Shown here piece after piece: positions 40,182 to 49,087 of a stretch of 64,000 bases of DNA. Each line of letters begins with the position of its first letter. Position 1 is the first letter of the stretch. Source of the stretch: LMUY01 sp965199095 (lineage in GTDB: Bacteria; Pseudomonadota; Alphaproteobacteria; Acetobacterales; Acetobacteraceae). Below the pieces are notes generated by a model. The model saw nothing but the letters and a program-made list of their open reading frames with translations, ran no database searches and was not told where the DNA came from. The stretch covers positions 151,869 to 215,868 of the forward strand of contig CBDAQM010000005.1 in NCBI GenBank assembly GCA_965199095.1. The letters run 5' to 3'. Both the position numbers and the translations under genes were made by a program.

Positions 40182-42499
40182 CCGGGCGGTTGCTGAATCG
40201 CCTGCCGCTGCTCGCCGCCTTGCTGGTGTCGGCGGCGTTCGCAGCCATCGTGTTCCGCTTCGTGCCCGTGCGGACCGACATGACCGACTTCCTGCCCGCC
40301 GGGCGCAGCGCCGCCAGCCGCTTCATGTTGCAGGACCTGCAATCCGGCAGCGCGGCCAGCCTGATCCTGCTCGGGGTCGAGGGCGCGGCGCCCGGCGACC
40401 TGGCCCGGATCAGCACCGCCCTCGCCCACGGGTTGGACCGGTCCGGCCTGTTCACCCTGGTCAGCAACGGGCGGCAGGCGCTGGACGGGCCGGACGAGCA
40501 AACGCTGTTCCAGCACCGCTACCTGCTTTCCCCGGCGACGACGCCGCAGGCGTTCACGCCCGAGGCGCTGCATGCGGATTTCGAGCGTTTGCTGGCGCAG
40601 TTGCAATCCTCCGCCTCCCCGCTGGCGACGCAGTTCGGCCTGCCAGACCCGACGGGCGCGTTCCTGGCCATGGCGCCGGCCTGGATCGGCGCCGCCAGCG
40701 TCCGCACCGTCGGCGGGGTGTGGTTCGCCGCCGACCGGGACCGCGCGCTGCTGGTGGTGCAGACGCGGGCCGCCGGCATGGATATCGGCGCGCAGGAGCG
40801 GGCGGACAGCGCCATCCAAACCGCCTTCGCCGCCGCCGAGCCGGGACCGGCCCGGCTGCTGGAATCCGGCCCGGCCGTCTTCGCGCGGGAGGCGGCTGCC
40901 GGCATCCGCTCCGACGTCCGCCTGCTCTCCATCGTGTCCAGCGTGCTCGTGGTGGCGCTGCTGCTATGGCGGTTCCGCTCCCTGGCGGTGCTGGCGGCGA
41001 TCGCCGTGCCGATCGTGCTCAGCACGGCGATCGCGGCGCTGGTGACGGCGCTGGTGTTCGGCTTCGTCCACGGCATCACCCTGGGGTTCGGCATGACGAT
41101 GCTGGGCGTGACGGTGGACTACCCGGTGCTGCTGATCGGGCACCGCAAGCAGGGCGAGCCGGCCGCCGGCACGCTGCGCCGCATCGGCCGCGCCTTCGCC
41201 CTGGCCGTGACCTGCGCGACGCTTGGGCTGACAGGGATGATCTTCACCGGGTTCCCCGGCGTGGCGCAGCTTGGGCTGTTTGCCGCCACCGGCGTGCTGT
41301 CCGCCGCCGCGGCGACGCGGTTGGTGCTGCCCCGCCTCATCGTCGCCGCCAACCTGGCGCCGGTCTGGTCCGGCGACACGGCGCGGCTGCTGCGGGTGGA
41401 GCAGCTTCGGCGCTACCGGGCCTGGGGCTTGCTGCCACTCGGGCTCGCCGCGGCCGGGCTGCTGGCGGTCGGCGGCCCGCACTGGGAGGGCGATGTCTCC
41501 CGGCTCAGCCCCGTGCCGGCGCGCGCGCTGGCGCTGGACGCCGAGTTGCGGCGGGAGATCGGCGCGCCGGATTTGGGCGACATCCTGGTCGTCAAGGCGG
41601 CGACGGCGGAGGGGGTGCTGACGCAGCAAGAGGCGTTGCTGCCGCGCATCGACCAATTGGCCGCCGACCACCGCATCAGCGGCTACGAGGCGGCGGCCCG
41701 GCTGCTGCCCTCGGCGGCGACGCAAACGGCGCGGCAGGCGGCGCTGCCCGACCCGGCGACGCTGCAGGCCAGCGTGGCCACCGCGTTGCAGGGCCTGCCG
41801 TTCAAGTCCGACGCCTTCGCCGGGTTCGAAGCCGCGGTGGCGGCCGCCCGTGCTGCCGCCCCCGTCACGGCGGCGGCGTTGGACACGCCGGCGATCGCCG
41901 CCCGGCTGGGGGCCTTGTTGTTCCAGCGGGACGGCGCCTGGTACGGCCCGATCGCCTTCGACGGCGCGACCGATCCGGCCTCGCTTGCCGCGTTGCGCGG
42001 TCCCGACGCCCTTTTCGTGGATATGCACGCGGAAACCGACCGCCTGGTGTCCGATGGCGCGGCGCGGGCGGGATGGTGGCTCGCCGGCGGGGCTGCGGCA
42101 GCACTGGCGGCCATGCTGGCCGGGCTGCGACAGCCGCTGATGGTCCTGCGCATCGCGTTCGCCATCGGGGCTGCCGGGCTGTTCACGGTGGCGTTGCTGA
42201 CGCTCGGGGGGGTGCGGCTGTCGCTGATCCACCTGGTGGCGTTGCAATTCACCGCGGGGGTCGGGCTGGACTACGCGCTGTTCTACGCCCGCCGCCAGTT
42301 GGATGAGGAGGAGCGCGCCCGCACGCTCCGCACCCTTGTCACCTGCAACGCCATGACGCTGCTCACCTTCGGCCTGCTCGCCGCCTGCCGGACGCCGCTG
42401 TTGCAGTCCATCGGCGTCACGGTTGCAATCGGCGCCGTCTCCGCCATGTGCTTCTCGTTCCTGTTCGTTGGATTGCGCCCCCATCCGGATGCCGTTTGA
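40178..42499 (+). CDS. MMPL/RND-family lipid exporter (ApeM-like)
   Basis: A 773-residue membrane protein with two repeats of one helix, a large periplasmic domain and a five-helix bundle: the helix starting LLAALLVSAAFAAIVF, the cluster near residues 245-380, and a second cluster after residue 620. MTDFLPAG, the GMTMLGVTVDYPVLL motif with acidic proton-relay Asp, and GVGLDYALFYARR in the second half are typical. The TTG start overlaps the LolA-like stop (TTGA). It should export the lipid product with the LolA-like protein. Confidence 0.88.
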   Translation: MTGRLLNRLPLLAALLVSAAFAAIVFRFVPVRTDMTDFLPAGRSAASRFMLQDLQSGSAASLILLGVEGAAPGDLARISTALAHGLDRSGLFTLVSNGRQALDGPDEQTLFQHRYLLSPATTPQAFTPEALHADFERLLAQLQSSASPLATQFGLPDPTGAFLAMAPAWIGAASVRTVGGVWFAADRDRALLVVQTRAAGMDIGAQERADSAIQTAFAAAEPGPARLLESGPAVFAREAAAGIRSDVRLLSIVSSVLVVALLLWRFRSLAVLAAIAVPIVLSTAIAALVTALVFGFVHGITLGFGMTMLGVTVDYPVLLIGHRKQGEPAAGTLRRIGRAFALAVTCATLGLTGMIFTGFPGVAQLGLFAATGVLSAAAATRLVLPRLIVAANLAPVWSGDTARLLRVEQLRRYRAWGLLPLGLAAAGLLAVGGPHWEGDVSRLSPVPARALALDAELRREIGAPDLGDILVVKAATAEGVLTQQEALLPRIDQLAADHRISGYEAAARLLPSAATQTARQAALPDPATLQASVATALQGLPFKSDAFAGFEAAVAAARAAAPVTAAALDTPAIAARLGALLFQRDGAWYGPIAFDGATDPASLAALRGPDALFVDMHAETDRLVSDGAARAGWWLAGGAAAALAAMLAGLRQPLMVLRIAFAIGAAGLFTVALLTLGGVRLSLIHLVALQFTAGVGLDYALFYARRQLDEEERARTLRTLVTCNAMTLLTFGLLAACRTPLLQSIGVTVAIGAVSAMCFSFLFVGLRPHPDAV

Positions 42500-43661
42500 G
42501 CCGCTTGCACTCACCGCCACCTCCATCGTCAGCGCGGTCGGCTGCGGCAAGGCTGCGACGCTCGGCGCGTTGCTGGACGGGCGATCGGGGCTGCGGCCGA
42601 ATGATTTCAGCGGGGCCGGATGGATCGGCCGGGTGGACGGGATCGAGCAGCATCGGCTGCCGGCGGCGCTGGCCGCGTTCGACTGCCGCAACAACCGCCT
42701 GGCCGACATGGCGTTGCAGGCCGACGGGTTCGCCGCCGCGGTTGCTGGCGCAATCCGGCGCTACGGGGCGGACCGGATCGCCATCGTGCTCGGCACCAGC
42801 ACATCGGGGGCGCTGGCGGCCGAGGAGGCGTTCGCCGACCGGGACGCAGCGGGCGCCCTGCCCGGCTGGTTCGATTACGACCACAGCTACGACATGTTCT
42901 CCTCGGCCCGGTACGTGCGCGTGGCGATGGGCCTGCGCGGGCCGGCGCTGGTGGTGTCGACGGCCTGCGCCTCCTCCGCCAAGACGTTCATCGACGCCGG
43001 GCACCTGATCGCCGCCGGGCTGTGCGATGCGGCGGTGGTGGGCGGGGTGGACACGCTGTGCCGGCTGACCCTGCGGGGGTTTGCCGCGCTGGACCTGGTG
43101 TCCCCCGTGCCATGCCGGCCCTGCGACGTGGCCCGCAGCGGCATTTCCATCGGCGAGGCGGCCGGGTTCGCGCTGTTGGAACGCGGCGATGGCGCAGTGC
43201 GCCTGCTGGGGGCCGGGGCGACGAGCGACGGCTACCACATGTCGTCGCCGCATCCCCAGGGCGCCGGGGCGGTCGGCGCGATGCAGGCGGCGCTGGACTC
43301 CGCCGGATTGGTGGCGCGCGATGTGGACTACGTGAACCTGCACGGCACCGGCACCAAGGCGAACGATGCGATGGAGGATGCCGCCGTGACGGCGGTGTTC
43401 GGGCCGGGGATGGCATGCTCCTCCACCAAGGGGTGGACCGGCCATACGCTCGGCGCGTGCGGCGTGATGGGCATGGCCGTCGCCGGGTTGGCGATCGAGC
43501 AGGGCGTGTTGCCGGGCTGCCTTGGCATGGCGACGATGGACCCGGCGTTTCAGACGGGCGTCCTTGCCGACACATGCCGGCATCCGGTGCGCCGCGTGGC
43601 GGTGAACTCGTTCGGGTTCGGCGGCGTCAACTGCACGCTCCTGCTCGGCCGCCCGGCGTGA
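42489..43661 (+). CDS. Beta-ketoacyl-ACP synthase (APE-type ketosynthase)
   Basis: A 390-residue KASII-fold condensing enzyme with the full catalytic triad: Cys160 in TACASS, His285 in NLHGTGTKAND and His319 in WTGHTLGACG. The remaining body (VGGVDTLCRLTLRGFAALDLVS, FGFGGVNCTLLLG) is typical. The ATG at 42489 lies 11 bases before the end of the MMPL gene. It elongates the chain with the partner chain-length factor. Confidence 0.92.
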   Translation: MPFEPLALTATSIVSAVGCGKAATLGALLDGRSGLRPNDFSGAGWIGRVDGIEQHRLPAALAAFDCRNNRLADMALQADGFAAAVAGAIRRYGADRIAIVLGTSTSGALAAEEAFADRDAAGALPGWFDYDHSYDMFSSARYVRVAMGLRGPALVVSTACASSAKTFIDAGHLIAAGLCDAAVVGGVDTLCRLTLRGFAALDLVSPVPCRPCDVARSGISIGEAAGFALLERGDGAVRLLGAGATSDGYHMSSPHPQGAGAVGAMQAALDSAGLVARDVDYVNLHGTGTKANDAMEDAAVTAVFGPGMACSSTKGWTGHTLGACGVMGMAVAGLAIEQGVLPGCLGMATMDPAFQTGVLADTCRHPVRRVAVNSFGFGGVNCTLLLGRPA

Positions 43662-44440
43662 CCGGCGTGCATGTTGCGGCGACGGCGGTGCTGGGGCCTG
43701 GGTTGCCGAGTTGGGATGCGGCCCGGCCAGTGTTGCGCGGGATAGAGAGTTGGCAGCCAGGTGAGGTGGTGTTGCCGCCGCCGGCCTTGCTGTCGGCGAC
43801 GGAGCGGCGGCGAACCGGGCCCGTCGTACGCCTCGCCTTGGCCGTTGCGAGTGCGGCGGCGGCGGCGAGCGGCCTGGACCCCGCCAAGCTCCGGTCGGTG
43901 TTTGCCAGCGGCAACGGCGACGGGATCACCATCGGTGCGATCTTGGAGGCGCTGTCGCAGCCGGACGGACTGGTGTCCCCGACGCAGTTCCATAATTCGG
44001 TGCACAACGCCGCGGCGGGATACTGGTCGATCGCAACCGCCTCTGCCCGCCCGGCAACCTGCCTCGGCGGCCATGACTGGTCGTTCGGCTGCGCGCTGAT
44101 GAAGGCGGCGGCGGAATGCGTGGTGGAGCAGGAGCCGGTGCTGCTCTGCGTCTACGACGCGCCGCTGCCGAGCCCGGTGGATGCCAAGCGGCCGACCGGG
44201 TGCGTGTTCGGCGCGGCGCTGGTGCTGGTGCCGACTGGCGCGGGGCCGCGGCTGACGGTGCAATGGGAGGCGACCGCCGCATCCCGTTCGGAACCGCTGA
44301 GCCCTGCCCTGCGCGATTTGGCGGCCAGCAACCCGGCGGCGCGGTCACTGCGGTTGCTGGAGGCACTGGCACGCGGCGGCAGCGACGTGTTCGACGTGGC
44401 GTTGCTGGACGGGTCGCTGGGGGTGACGATGGCTGTGTAG
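43658..44440 (+). CDS. Beta-ketoacyl synthase chain-length factor (KS-like, no active site)
   Basis: A 260-residue KS-related protein lacking the catalytic Cys and His residues. Its FHNSVHNAAAGYWSIATASA and FASGNGDGITIGAILEAL motifs are typical of chain-length factors (ApeC-like) that pair with an active ketosynthase. A GTG at 43658 overlaps the stop of the ketosynthase (GTGA). It is the last gene of the cluster on this strand. Confidence 0.88.
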   Translation: MTGVHVAATAVLGPGLPSWDAARPVLRGIESWQPGEVVLPPPALLSATERRRTGPVVRLALAVASAAAAASGLDPAKLRSVFASGNGDGITIGAILEALSQPDGLVSPTQFHNSVHNAAAGYWSIATASARPATCLGGHDWSFGCALMKAAAECVVEQEPVLLCVYDAPLPSPVDAKRPTGCVFGAALVLVPTGAGPRLTVQWEATAASRSEPLSPALRDLAASNPAARSLRLLEALARGGSDVFDVALLDGSLGVTMAV

Positions 44441-44443
44441 GGG

Positions 44444-45862
44444 TTACGCCGACAGCGGCTCCGCGATATCCTCCAGCGACTTGCCCTCCGCGTTGATGCC
44501 CAGCCACAGTTCCATCGCCGCCCCTGCCAGCATCAGCACGCCCGCCACGCAATACCCGGCCGACAGCGCCCAGGCCGATCCCGCGGCGATCAGCTTGCCG
44601 AACAGCCAGGGCGCCGCAGCGCCGCCGATCAGCGTGCCGAGCGCGTAGAACACGGCGATCGCCAGCGCCCGCGTCTCCAATGGGAAAATCTCGCTGGCGG
44701 TAAGGTACGCGGAGGACGCCGCAGCGGAGGCGAAGAAGAAGACGACGACCCAGCACAGGGTCTGCGTCGTGGCAGTCAGCAACCCCAGGCCGAACAGCAC
44801 GGCCACCACGATCAACAGCACCCCGGCGACCGCGTAGGTCCCGGTGATCATCGTCTTGCGCCCGACCGTGTCGAAGAGATGCCCGAGGGCGAACGGCCCC
44901 ACCAGGTTCCCCAGGCATAACGGCAGGATGTAGAACCCGATATCGGCGTCCGCGACGCCCTCGTAATGCTGCAGCACCAGCCCGTAGGTGAAGAACACCG
45001 CGTTGAACAGGAAGGCCTGCGCCACCATCAGCATCAGCGCCAAGGCGGAGCGGCCACGGTGCTTGCCAAGCATCGCGCCGAACACCAGGCCGAAGCCGAA
45101 CGTCTTGCGCGGATGCACGGTCAGCGAGCCGGCCGCCGTCGGCAACGCGCCGCCGCTATGGCTCACCCGTCGCTCAATGTCGTCGATCGTCCGTTTCGCC
45201 TCATGCTCCTGGCCGTGGGTGACCAGCCAGCGCGGGCTTTCCGGCACCCAATGGCGCAGGAACAGGATCGAAATGCCCAGCACCCCGCCGATGCCGAAGC
45301 CCAGACGCCAGCCCCAATCGAGCGGCACGAAGGCCCCCGACAGCAGCGGGATCGACGCCGCCGCGCCGGCCGCCGCCCCGCCCCAGTAGCTGCCGTTCAC
45401 CATCAGGTCGATGCGGCCCCGCAGCCGCGCCGGCACCAACTCGTCGATGGCGGAGTTGATGGCGGCATACTCGCCGCCGATCCCGAGCCCGGTGATGAAG
45501 CGGAACGCCGCGAAGCTCCAATAGTCCCACGCGAAGGCGGACAGCAGCACGCCCAGCACGTAGATGCCCAACGTGACGTTGAAGATCGTCTTGCGGCCCA
45601 GACGGTCGGTGAGCCAGCCGAAGAACAGCGCCCCGGCGACCGCCCCCACCACGTAGACGGAGGCGACGCTGCCGACATCCTGCGCCGTGAGCCCCAGCGT
45701 GCGCTTGTCCTGCAGGACCGGACCGAGGGAGCCGACGATGGTGACTTCCAGCCCGTCGAGGATCCAGGTGACGCCGAGGGCGATGACGACCAGAAGGTGG
45801 AAGCGGCTCCACGGCAGCCGGTCGAGCCGGGCGGGGATGTCTGTCTGGATGGCCCCGCTCAA
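44444..45862 (-). CDS. MFS transporter (sugar/metabolite:H+ symporter type)
   Basis: A 472-residue twelve-helix transporter. LDRLPWSRFHLLVVIALGVTWILDGLEVTIVG opens it, and DRLGRKTIFNVTLGIYVLG, RFITGLGIGGEYAAINSAIDELVPARLRGR and PESPRWLVTHGQ are MFS family blocks. The TTG at 45862 is used because homology begins just after it; the very long upstream frame is antisense to the DUF2075 gene. The substrate is unknown. It converges with the APE-like cluster with a three-base gap. Confidence 0.86.
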   Translation of the reverse strand: MSGAIQTDIPARLDRLPWSRFHLLVVIALGVTWILDGLEVTIVGSLGPVLQDKRTLGLTAQDVGSVASVYVVGAVAGALFFGWLTDRLGRKTIFNVTLGIYVLGVLLSAFAWDYWSFAAFRFITGLGIGGEYAAINSAIDELVPARLRGRIDLMVNGSYWGGAAAGAAASIPLLSGAFVPLDWGWRLGFGIGGVLGISILFLRHWVPESPRWLVTHGQEHEAKRTIDDIERRVSHSGGALPTAAGSLTVHPRKTFGFGLVFGAMLGKHRGRSALALMLMVAQAFLFNAVFFTYGLVLQHYEGVADADIGFYILPLCLGNLVGPFALGHLFDTVGRKTMITGTYAVAGVLLIVVAVLFGLGLLTATTQTLCWVVVFFFASAAASSAYLTASEIFPLETRALAIAVFYALGTLIGGAAAPWLFGKLIAAGSAWALSAGYCVAGVLMLAGAAMELWLGINAEGKSLEDIAEPLSA

Positions 45863-45997
45863 TCGCTCGTCCCCCGTCGGTCGGAGGTGAACAGCAGCGG
45901 ATGAAGAAGGTTTCCGAAGGACGAGTGTCCTTTGGCGCGGGTTTGGGGCAGCACCGCACGCTTTACCGTTTCGTTTTGCTGCTTGTATATTCCCGGT

Positions 45998-47758
45998 ATG
46001 TTCCCCGGCGGCCCTTGGACCGTGCTCCCTGACTGGCGCCTGCCGCGCCTGCGCCGGCGCATCGATGCCGTGGTGCTGATGCCGCGGGCGATCGTCGCCT
46101 GCACGGTGCGGTCCGGCCGGCGGCATACCGGGCGCGACCGGGACGCTGCGGAGGATGCCGCGCTCGACCTGCACGATTTCCACGCCGGCAGCCGCCTGCA
46201 TCCGGTGGTGCCGTTGCTGGTGACGCTGGACGCCGTCCGCAACACGGGCGCCCGCCCGCTGATGCTGCCCGGCGTCACCCCGGTCATGGAGGCCAATGCC
46301 GCCACGCTGGAGCCAACCCTGCGGGAGATCGCGTCGGCCACGACGCACGGGCCGCCCCTGGGACCAGCCGCCTGGCAGGAGGCGGCGTATCGGCCGGTGC
46401 CCTCGCTGATCGAGGCAGCGCGGATGCTGTACGCGCGGCACGGCGTGGCGGACATCCGGGCGGCGCATGCCGATGCACAGAACCTCGGCGCCACGCGGGC
46501 GGCGGTGAGCGGCGCGGTCGCGGCGGCAGCGGCGGCGCGGCGGCCGACCATCCTGTTCATCACCGGCATCCCGGGCGCGGGCAAGACGCTGTGCGGGCTG
46601 GACACGGCCTTTGCCGGGCAGGCTGCGTTCCTGACCGGCAACCCGAGCCTGGTGCATGTGCTCCGCGAGGCGCTGGCGCGGGATTCCGGCCTGGCGATGC
46701 GCGCGGCGCGGCAGCGGATGGAGGGCGTGATCCAGGCCCTGCCGGCCTTCCGCGATTGCTACGCGCAGGCGGGGATCCCGCCGGAACGCGTCGTGGTGAT
46801 CGATGAGGCGCAGCGTTGCTGGTCCGCTTCGCACGCCCGGGCCAAGACGGCGGCGCGCACCGTGCCATTGCTGGACAGCGAGCCGGCCTTGCTGCTGGAC
46901 ATCATGGCGCGGCGGGATGACGGGCCGGTCATCCTGTGCCTGATCGGCACCGGGCAGGAGATCCATGATGGCGAGGGCGGCCTGGCGGAATGGGGCGAGG
47001 CGCTGCGGGCGCGGCCCGCCTGGCACGTCCACGCGGCGCCCGTTGCCAGCACGGCGCCGCTGCCACGGCACCGCTTGCCGGGATTGCCGAACCATGTGGC
47101 GGACCCGGCCTTGCATTTGGACGTGCCAGTCCGCTCGCTCCGCAGCGCCGTCGCGACGGCTTGGGTGGACGCCGTCCTCGCCGGGGACGCGGCCGCCGCA
47201 CGGGCGCTGGCGCGGGAGGGCGTGCCGTTCAGCGTCACGCGCGATCTCGCCGTCCTGCGTGCCCGGCTGCGGCGTGTGTGTCGCGGCACGCGCCGCTCCG
47301 GCCTGCTGTGCTCCTCCGGCGCACGGCGGCTCCGGGCGGAGGGGCTGGGCGCGACGCTGCCGCATGATGACCCCGGCGCCGTGGCGCGCTGGTTCCTCGA
47401 CAGCTTCCCGGACGTGCGCGCGTCGAACGCGCTGGAGGTTGCGGCGACCGAGTTCTTCGCCCAGGGCCTGGAACTGGATGCCGCCGGGCTGTGCTGGGAC
47501 GGCGACCTGGTTTGGGACGGGGCGGAGTGGCAAGCCCGGGCCTTCCGCGGCACGGCCTGGACGCGCCCGCGCGACCCGCAGAAACGCCTGAACAAGCTGA
47601 ACGCCTACCGCGTGCTGCTGACCCGGGCGCGCTATGAAACCGTGATCTGGGTGCCGCCGGGCGACCCCGCGGACCCGAGCCGCGATCCCGCGGCGCTGGA
47701 CCGGGTCGCGGCCTATCTGCTGTCGTGTGGCGCCCACCGGGTTGGAGGCGGACGATGA
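45998..47758 (+). CDS. DUF2075 helicase-like protein with degenerate nuclease domain
   Basis: A 586-residue protein. The N-terminal domain contains PRLRRRIDAVVLMPRAIVACTVRSG, which aligns with PD-(D/E)XK-type nuclease cores, but the usual E-x-K strand reads CTVRSG. The C-terminal SF1-like ATPase is intact: GIPGAGKTLCG Walker A near residue 191, VVVIDEAQRCW near 268, GTGQEIHDGEGGLAEWGEA, and RVLLTRARYETVIWVPPGD with the arginine finger motif. Homologues carry about 60-80 more N-terminal residues, so the start may be missing or the domain shortened. Confidence 0.83.
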   Translation: MFPGGPWTVLPDWRLPRLRRRIDAVVLMPRAIVACTVRSGRRHTGRDRDAAEDAALDLHDFHAGSRLHPVVPLLVTLDAVRNTGARPLMLPGVTPVMEANAATLEPTLREIASATTHGPPLGPAAWQEAAYRPVPSLIEAARMLYARHGVADIRAAHADAQNLGATRAAVSGAVAAAAAARRPTILFITGIPGAGKTLCGLDTAFAGQAAFLTGNPSLVHVLREALARDSGLAMRAARQRMEGVIQALPAFRDCYAQAGIPPERVVVIDEAQRCWSASHARAKTAARTVPLLDSEPALLLDIMARRDDGPVILCLIGTGQEIHDGEGGLAEWGEALRARPAWHVHAAPVASTAPLPRHRLPGLPNHVADPALHLDVPVRSLRSAVATAWVDAVLAGDAAAARALAREGVPFSVTRDLAVLRARLRRVCRGTRRSGLLCSSGARRLRAEGLGATLPHDDPGAVARWFLDSFPDVRASNALEVAATEFFAQGLELDAAGLCWDGDLVWDGAEWQARAFRGTAWTRPRDPQKRLNKLNAYRVLLTRARYETVIWVPPGDPADPSRDPAALDRVAAYLLSCGAHRVGGGR

Positions 47759-48633
47759 GACGAACGACGCTGCGCTGCCTGGCGCCCGGTGCGATCCTGC
47801 TCTTGCTCCTGTCGGTGCCCTTCGCCCGCGCTGCCGACCTGAAGGTCGCGACCTGGAACATGGAATGGCTGACGCTACGCCCGGCCGGCGACCCCGCGCT
47901 GCCGGACGACGTGCAGCCGAAGGACGGGACCGACCGCGCCATCCTCCGCCAGTATGCCGACCAACTGAATGCCGACGTGGTTGCGATCCAGGAGGTCGAT
48001 GGTCCGGAGGTCGCCGCCACGATCTTCCCGCGCGACCGCTACACGCTGTTCTTCACTCATGACAGCGTGGTGCAGCGCGTGGGCGTGGCCGTGCGCAACG
48101 GCATCAAGGTGCACCAGAACCCCGACCTCGTGGGCCTGGATGTCATTCCCGGCGCGCGGTTCCACCTGCGCAGCGGCGCGGACCTGACGTTGGACCTGCC
48201 ATCCGGGCCGGTTCGGCTGCTCGCGGTCCATCTGAAGACCGGATGCCAGCGGGACCCGTTGGACCGAACTCGCCGCCTGCAATGCGCCACGCTGCGCAGC
48301 CAAGCCGTCGTCCTGCAGGGTTGGATTGCGGAACGCCGGCGCGAAGGTGTGCCGTTCATCCTGCTGGGCGACTTCAACCGCTGGATGGATTCGTCGGACG
48401 GCCTGCTCGCGGATTTGCAGGCGGCGGCGCCGCTCGCCCGCGCCACGGAAGGGCATGACAGTCCCTGCTGGGGCGGCGAGCACTTCATCGATCACATCCT
48501 CGCGGGCGGTGCGGCCGGTGGCTGGCTGGATGCGACGTCGCTGCGCGTCCTGGTCTATCGCGAAGGCCCGGACCGGAAGGAGCATCTGTCCGACCATTGC
48601 CCGGTGTCCGCGCGCTTCCATCTTCCGGGGTGA
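47755..48633 (+). CDS. Secreted endonuclease/exonuclease/phosphatase-family protein
   Basis: A 292-residue EEP-fold protein with a signal peptide (CLAPGAILLLLLSVPFARA). KVATWNMEWLT, ADVVAIQEVDG (catalytic Glu), LLAVHLKTGCQ, FILLGDFNRWMD (Asp-Asn pair) and LSDHCPVSARF (Asp-His) are all present, so it is probably active on DNA, RNA or phospho-substrates in the periplasm or outside. Its ATG overlaps the stop of the DUF2075 gene (ATGA), so translation is coupled. Confidence 0.88.
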   Translation: MRRTTLRCLAPGAILLLLLSVPFARAADLKVATWNMEWLTLRPAGDPALPDDVQPKDGTDRAILRQYADQLNADVVAIQEVDGPEVAATIFPRDRYTLFFTHDSVVQRVGVAVRNGIKVHQNPDLVGLDVIPGARFHLRSGADLTLDLPSGPVRLLAVHLKTGCQRDPLDRTRRLQCATLRSQAVVLQGWIAERRREGVPFILLGDFNRWMDSSDGLLADLQAAAPLARATEGHDSPCWGGEHFIDHILAGGAAGGWLDATSLRVLVYREGPDRKEHLSDHCPVSARFHLPG

Positions 48634-48670
48634 TCGGGCTAGAACGCCCCAACCAAAACGGAGCAACGCC

Positions 48671-49087
48671 ATGCCAGAATACACTGCTCACGCCACCACG
48701 GTCGCAGGCCGCAACGGCCATGTTGAAAGCAGCGACGGCGTCCTGAAGATGGATCTGACCCTGCCGAAGGAAGTCGGCGGCCCGGGCAAGGCGGGTGCGA
48801 CCAACCCGGAGCAACTGTTCGCAGCCGGCTATTCCGCATGCTTCGGTGGCGCCGTGAGCGCCGTGGCGGCGGCGGAGAAGGTGAAGGTGGGTGAGGTCAA
48901 GGTTTCGGCCGACGTCACCCTGCATATCGATCCCGGGCCGGACTTCTACATTTCCGTCAAGCTCGGCGTGAAGATCGGCGACGTGGACCATGCGACCGCC
49001 GAGAAGCTGGTGCACAAGGCCCATGAGGTGTGCCCCTACAGCAAGGCGACGCGCAACAACGTGAAGGTGGAGCTGAGCGTCCTGTGA
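48671..49087 (+). CDS. ohr: Organic hydroperoxide resistance protein (Ohr/OsmC family)
   Basis: A 138-residue thiol peroxidase: the first catalytic Cys57 in GYSACFGGAV and the second Cys121 in VCPYSKATRNNV. Glu in NPEQLFAAGY helps the reaction. These proteins reduce organic hydroperoxides with lipoyl-based reductants. The GTG of the SDR gene overlaps its stop (GTGA). The regulator OhrR is not in the window. Confidence 0.93.
   Translation: MPEYTAHATTVAGRNGHVESSDGVLKMDLTLPKEVGGPGKAGATNPEQLFAAGYSACFGGAVSAVAAAEKVKVGEVKVSADVTLHIDPGPDFYISVKLGVKIGDVDHATAEKLVHKAHEVCPYSKATRNNVKVELSVL

Noticed and set aside
44444..45862. MFS gene as the exporter of the APE-like cluster
   Set aside because: It is convergent and a metabolite-symporter type; the MMPL and LolA-like pair already supplies export.
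44444..47737. A 1097-codon minus-strand frame covering the MFS gene and the whole DUF2075 region
   Set aside because: Only the last 472 codons have transporter features; the rest is low-complexity antisense of the DUF2075 gene caused by high third-position GC.
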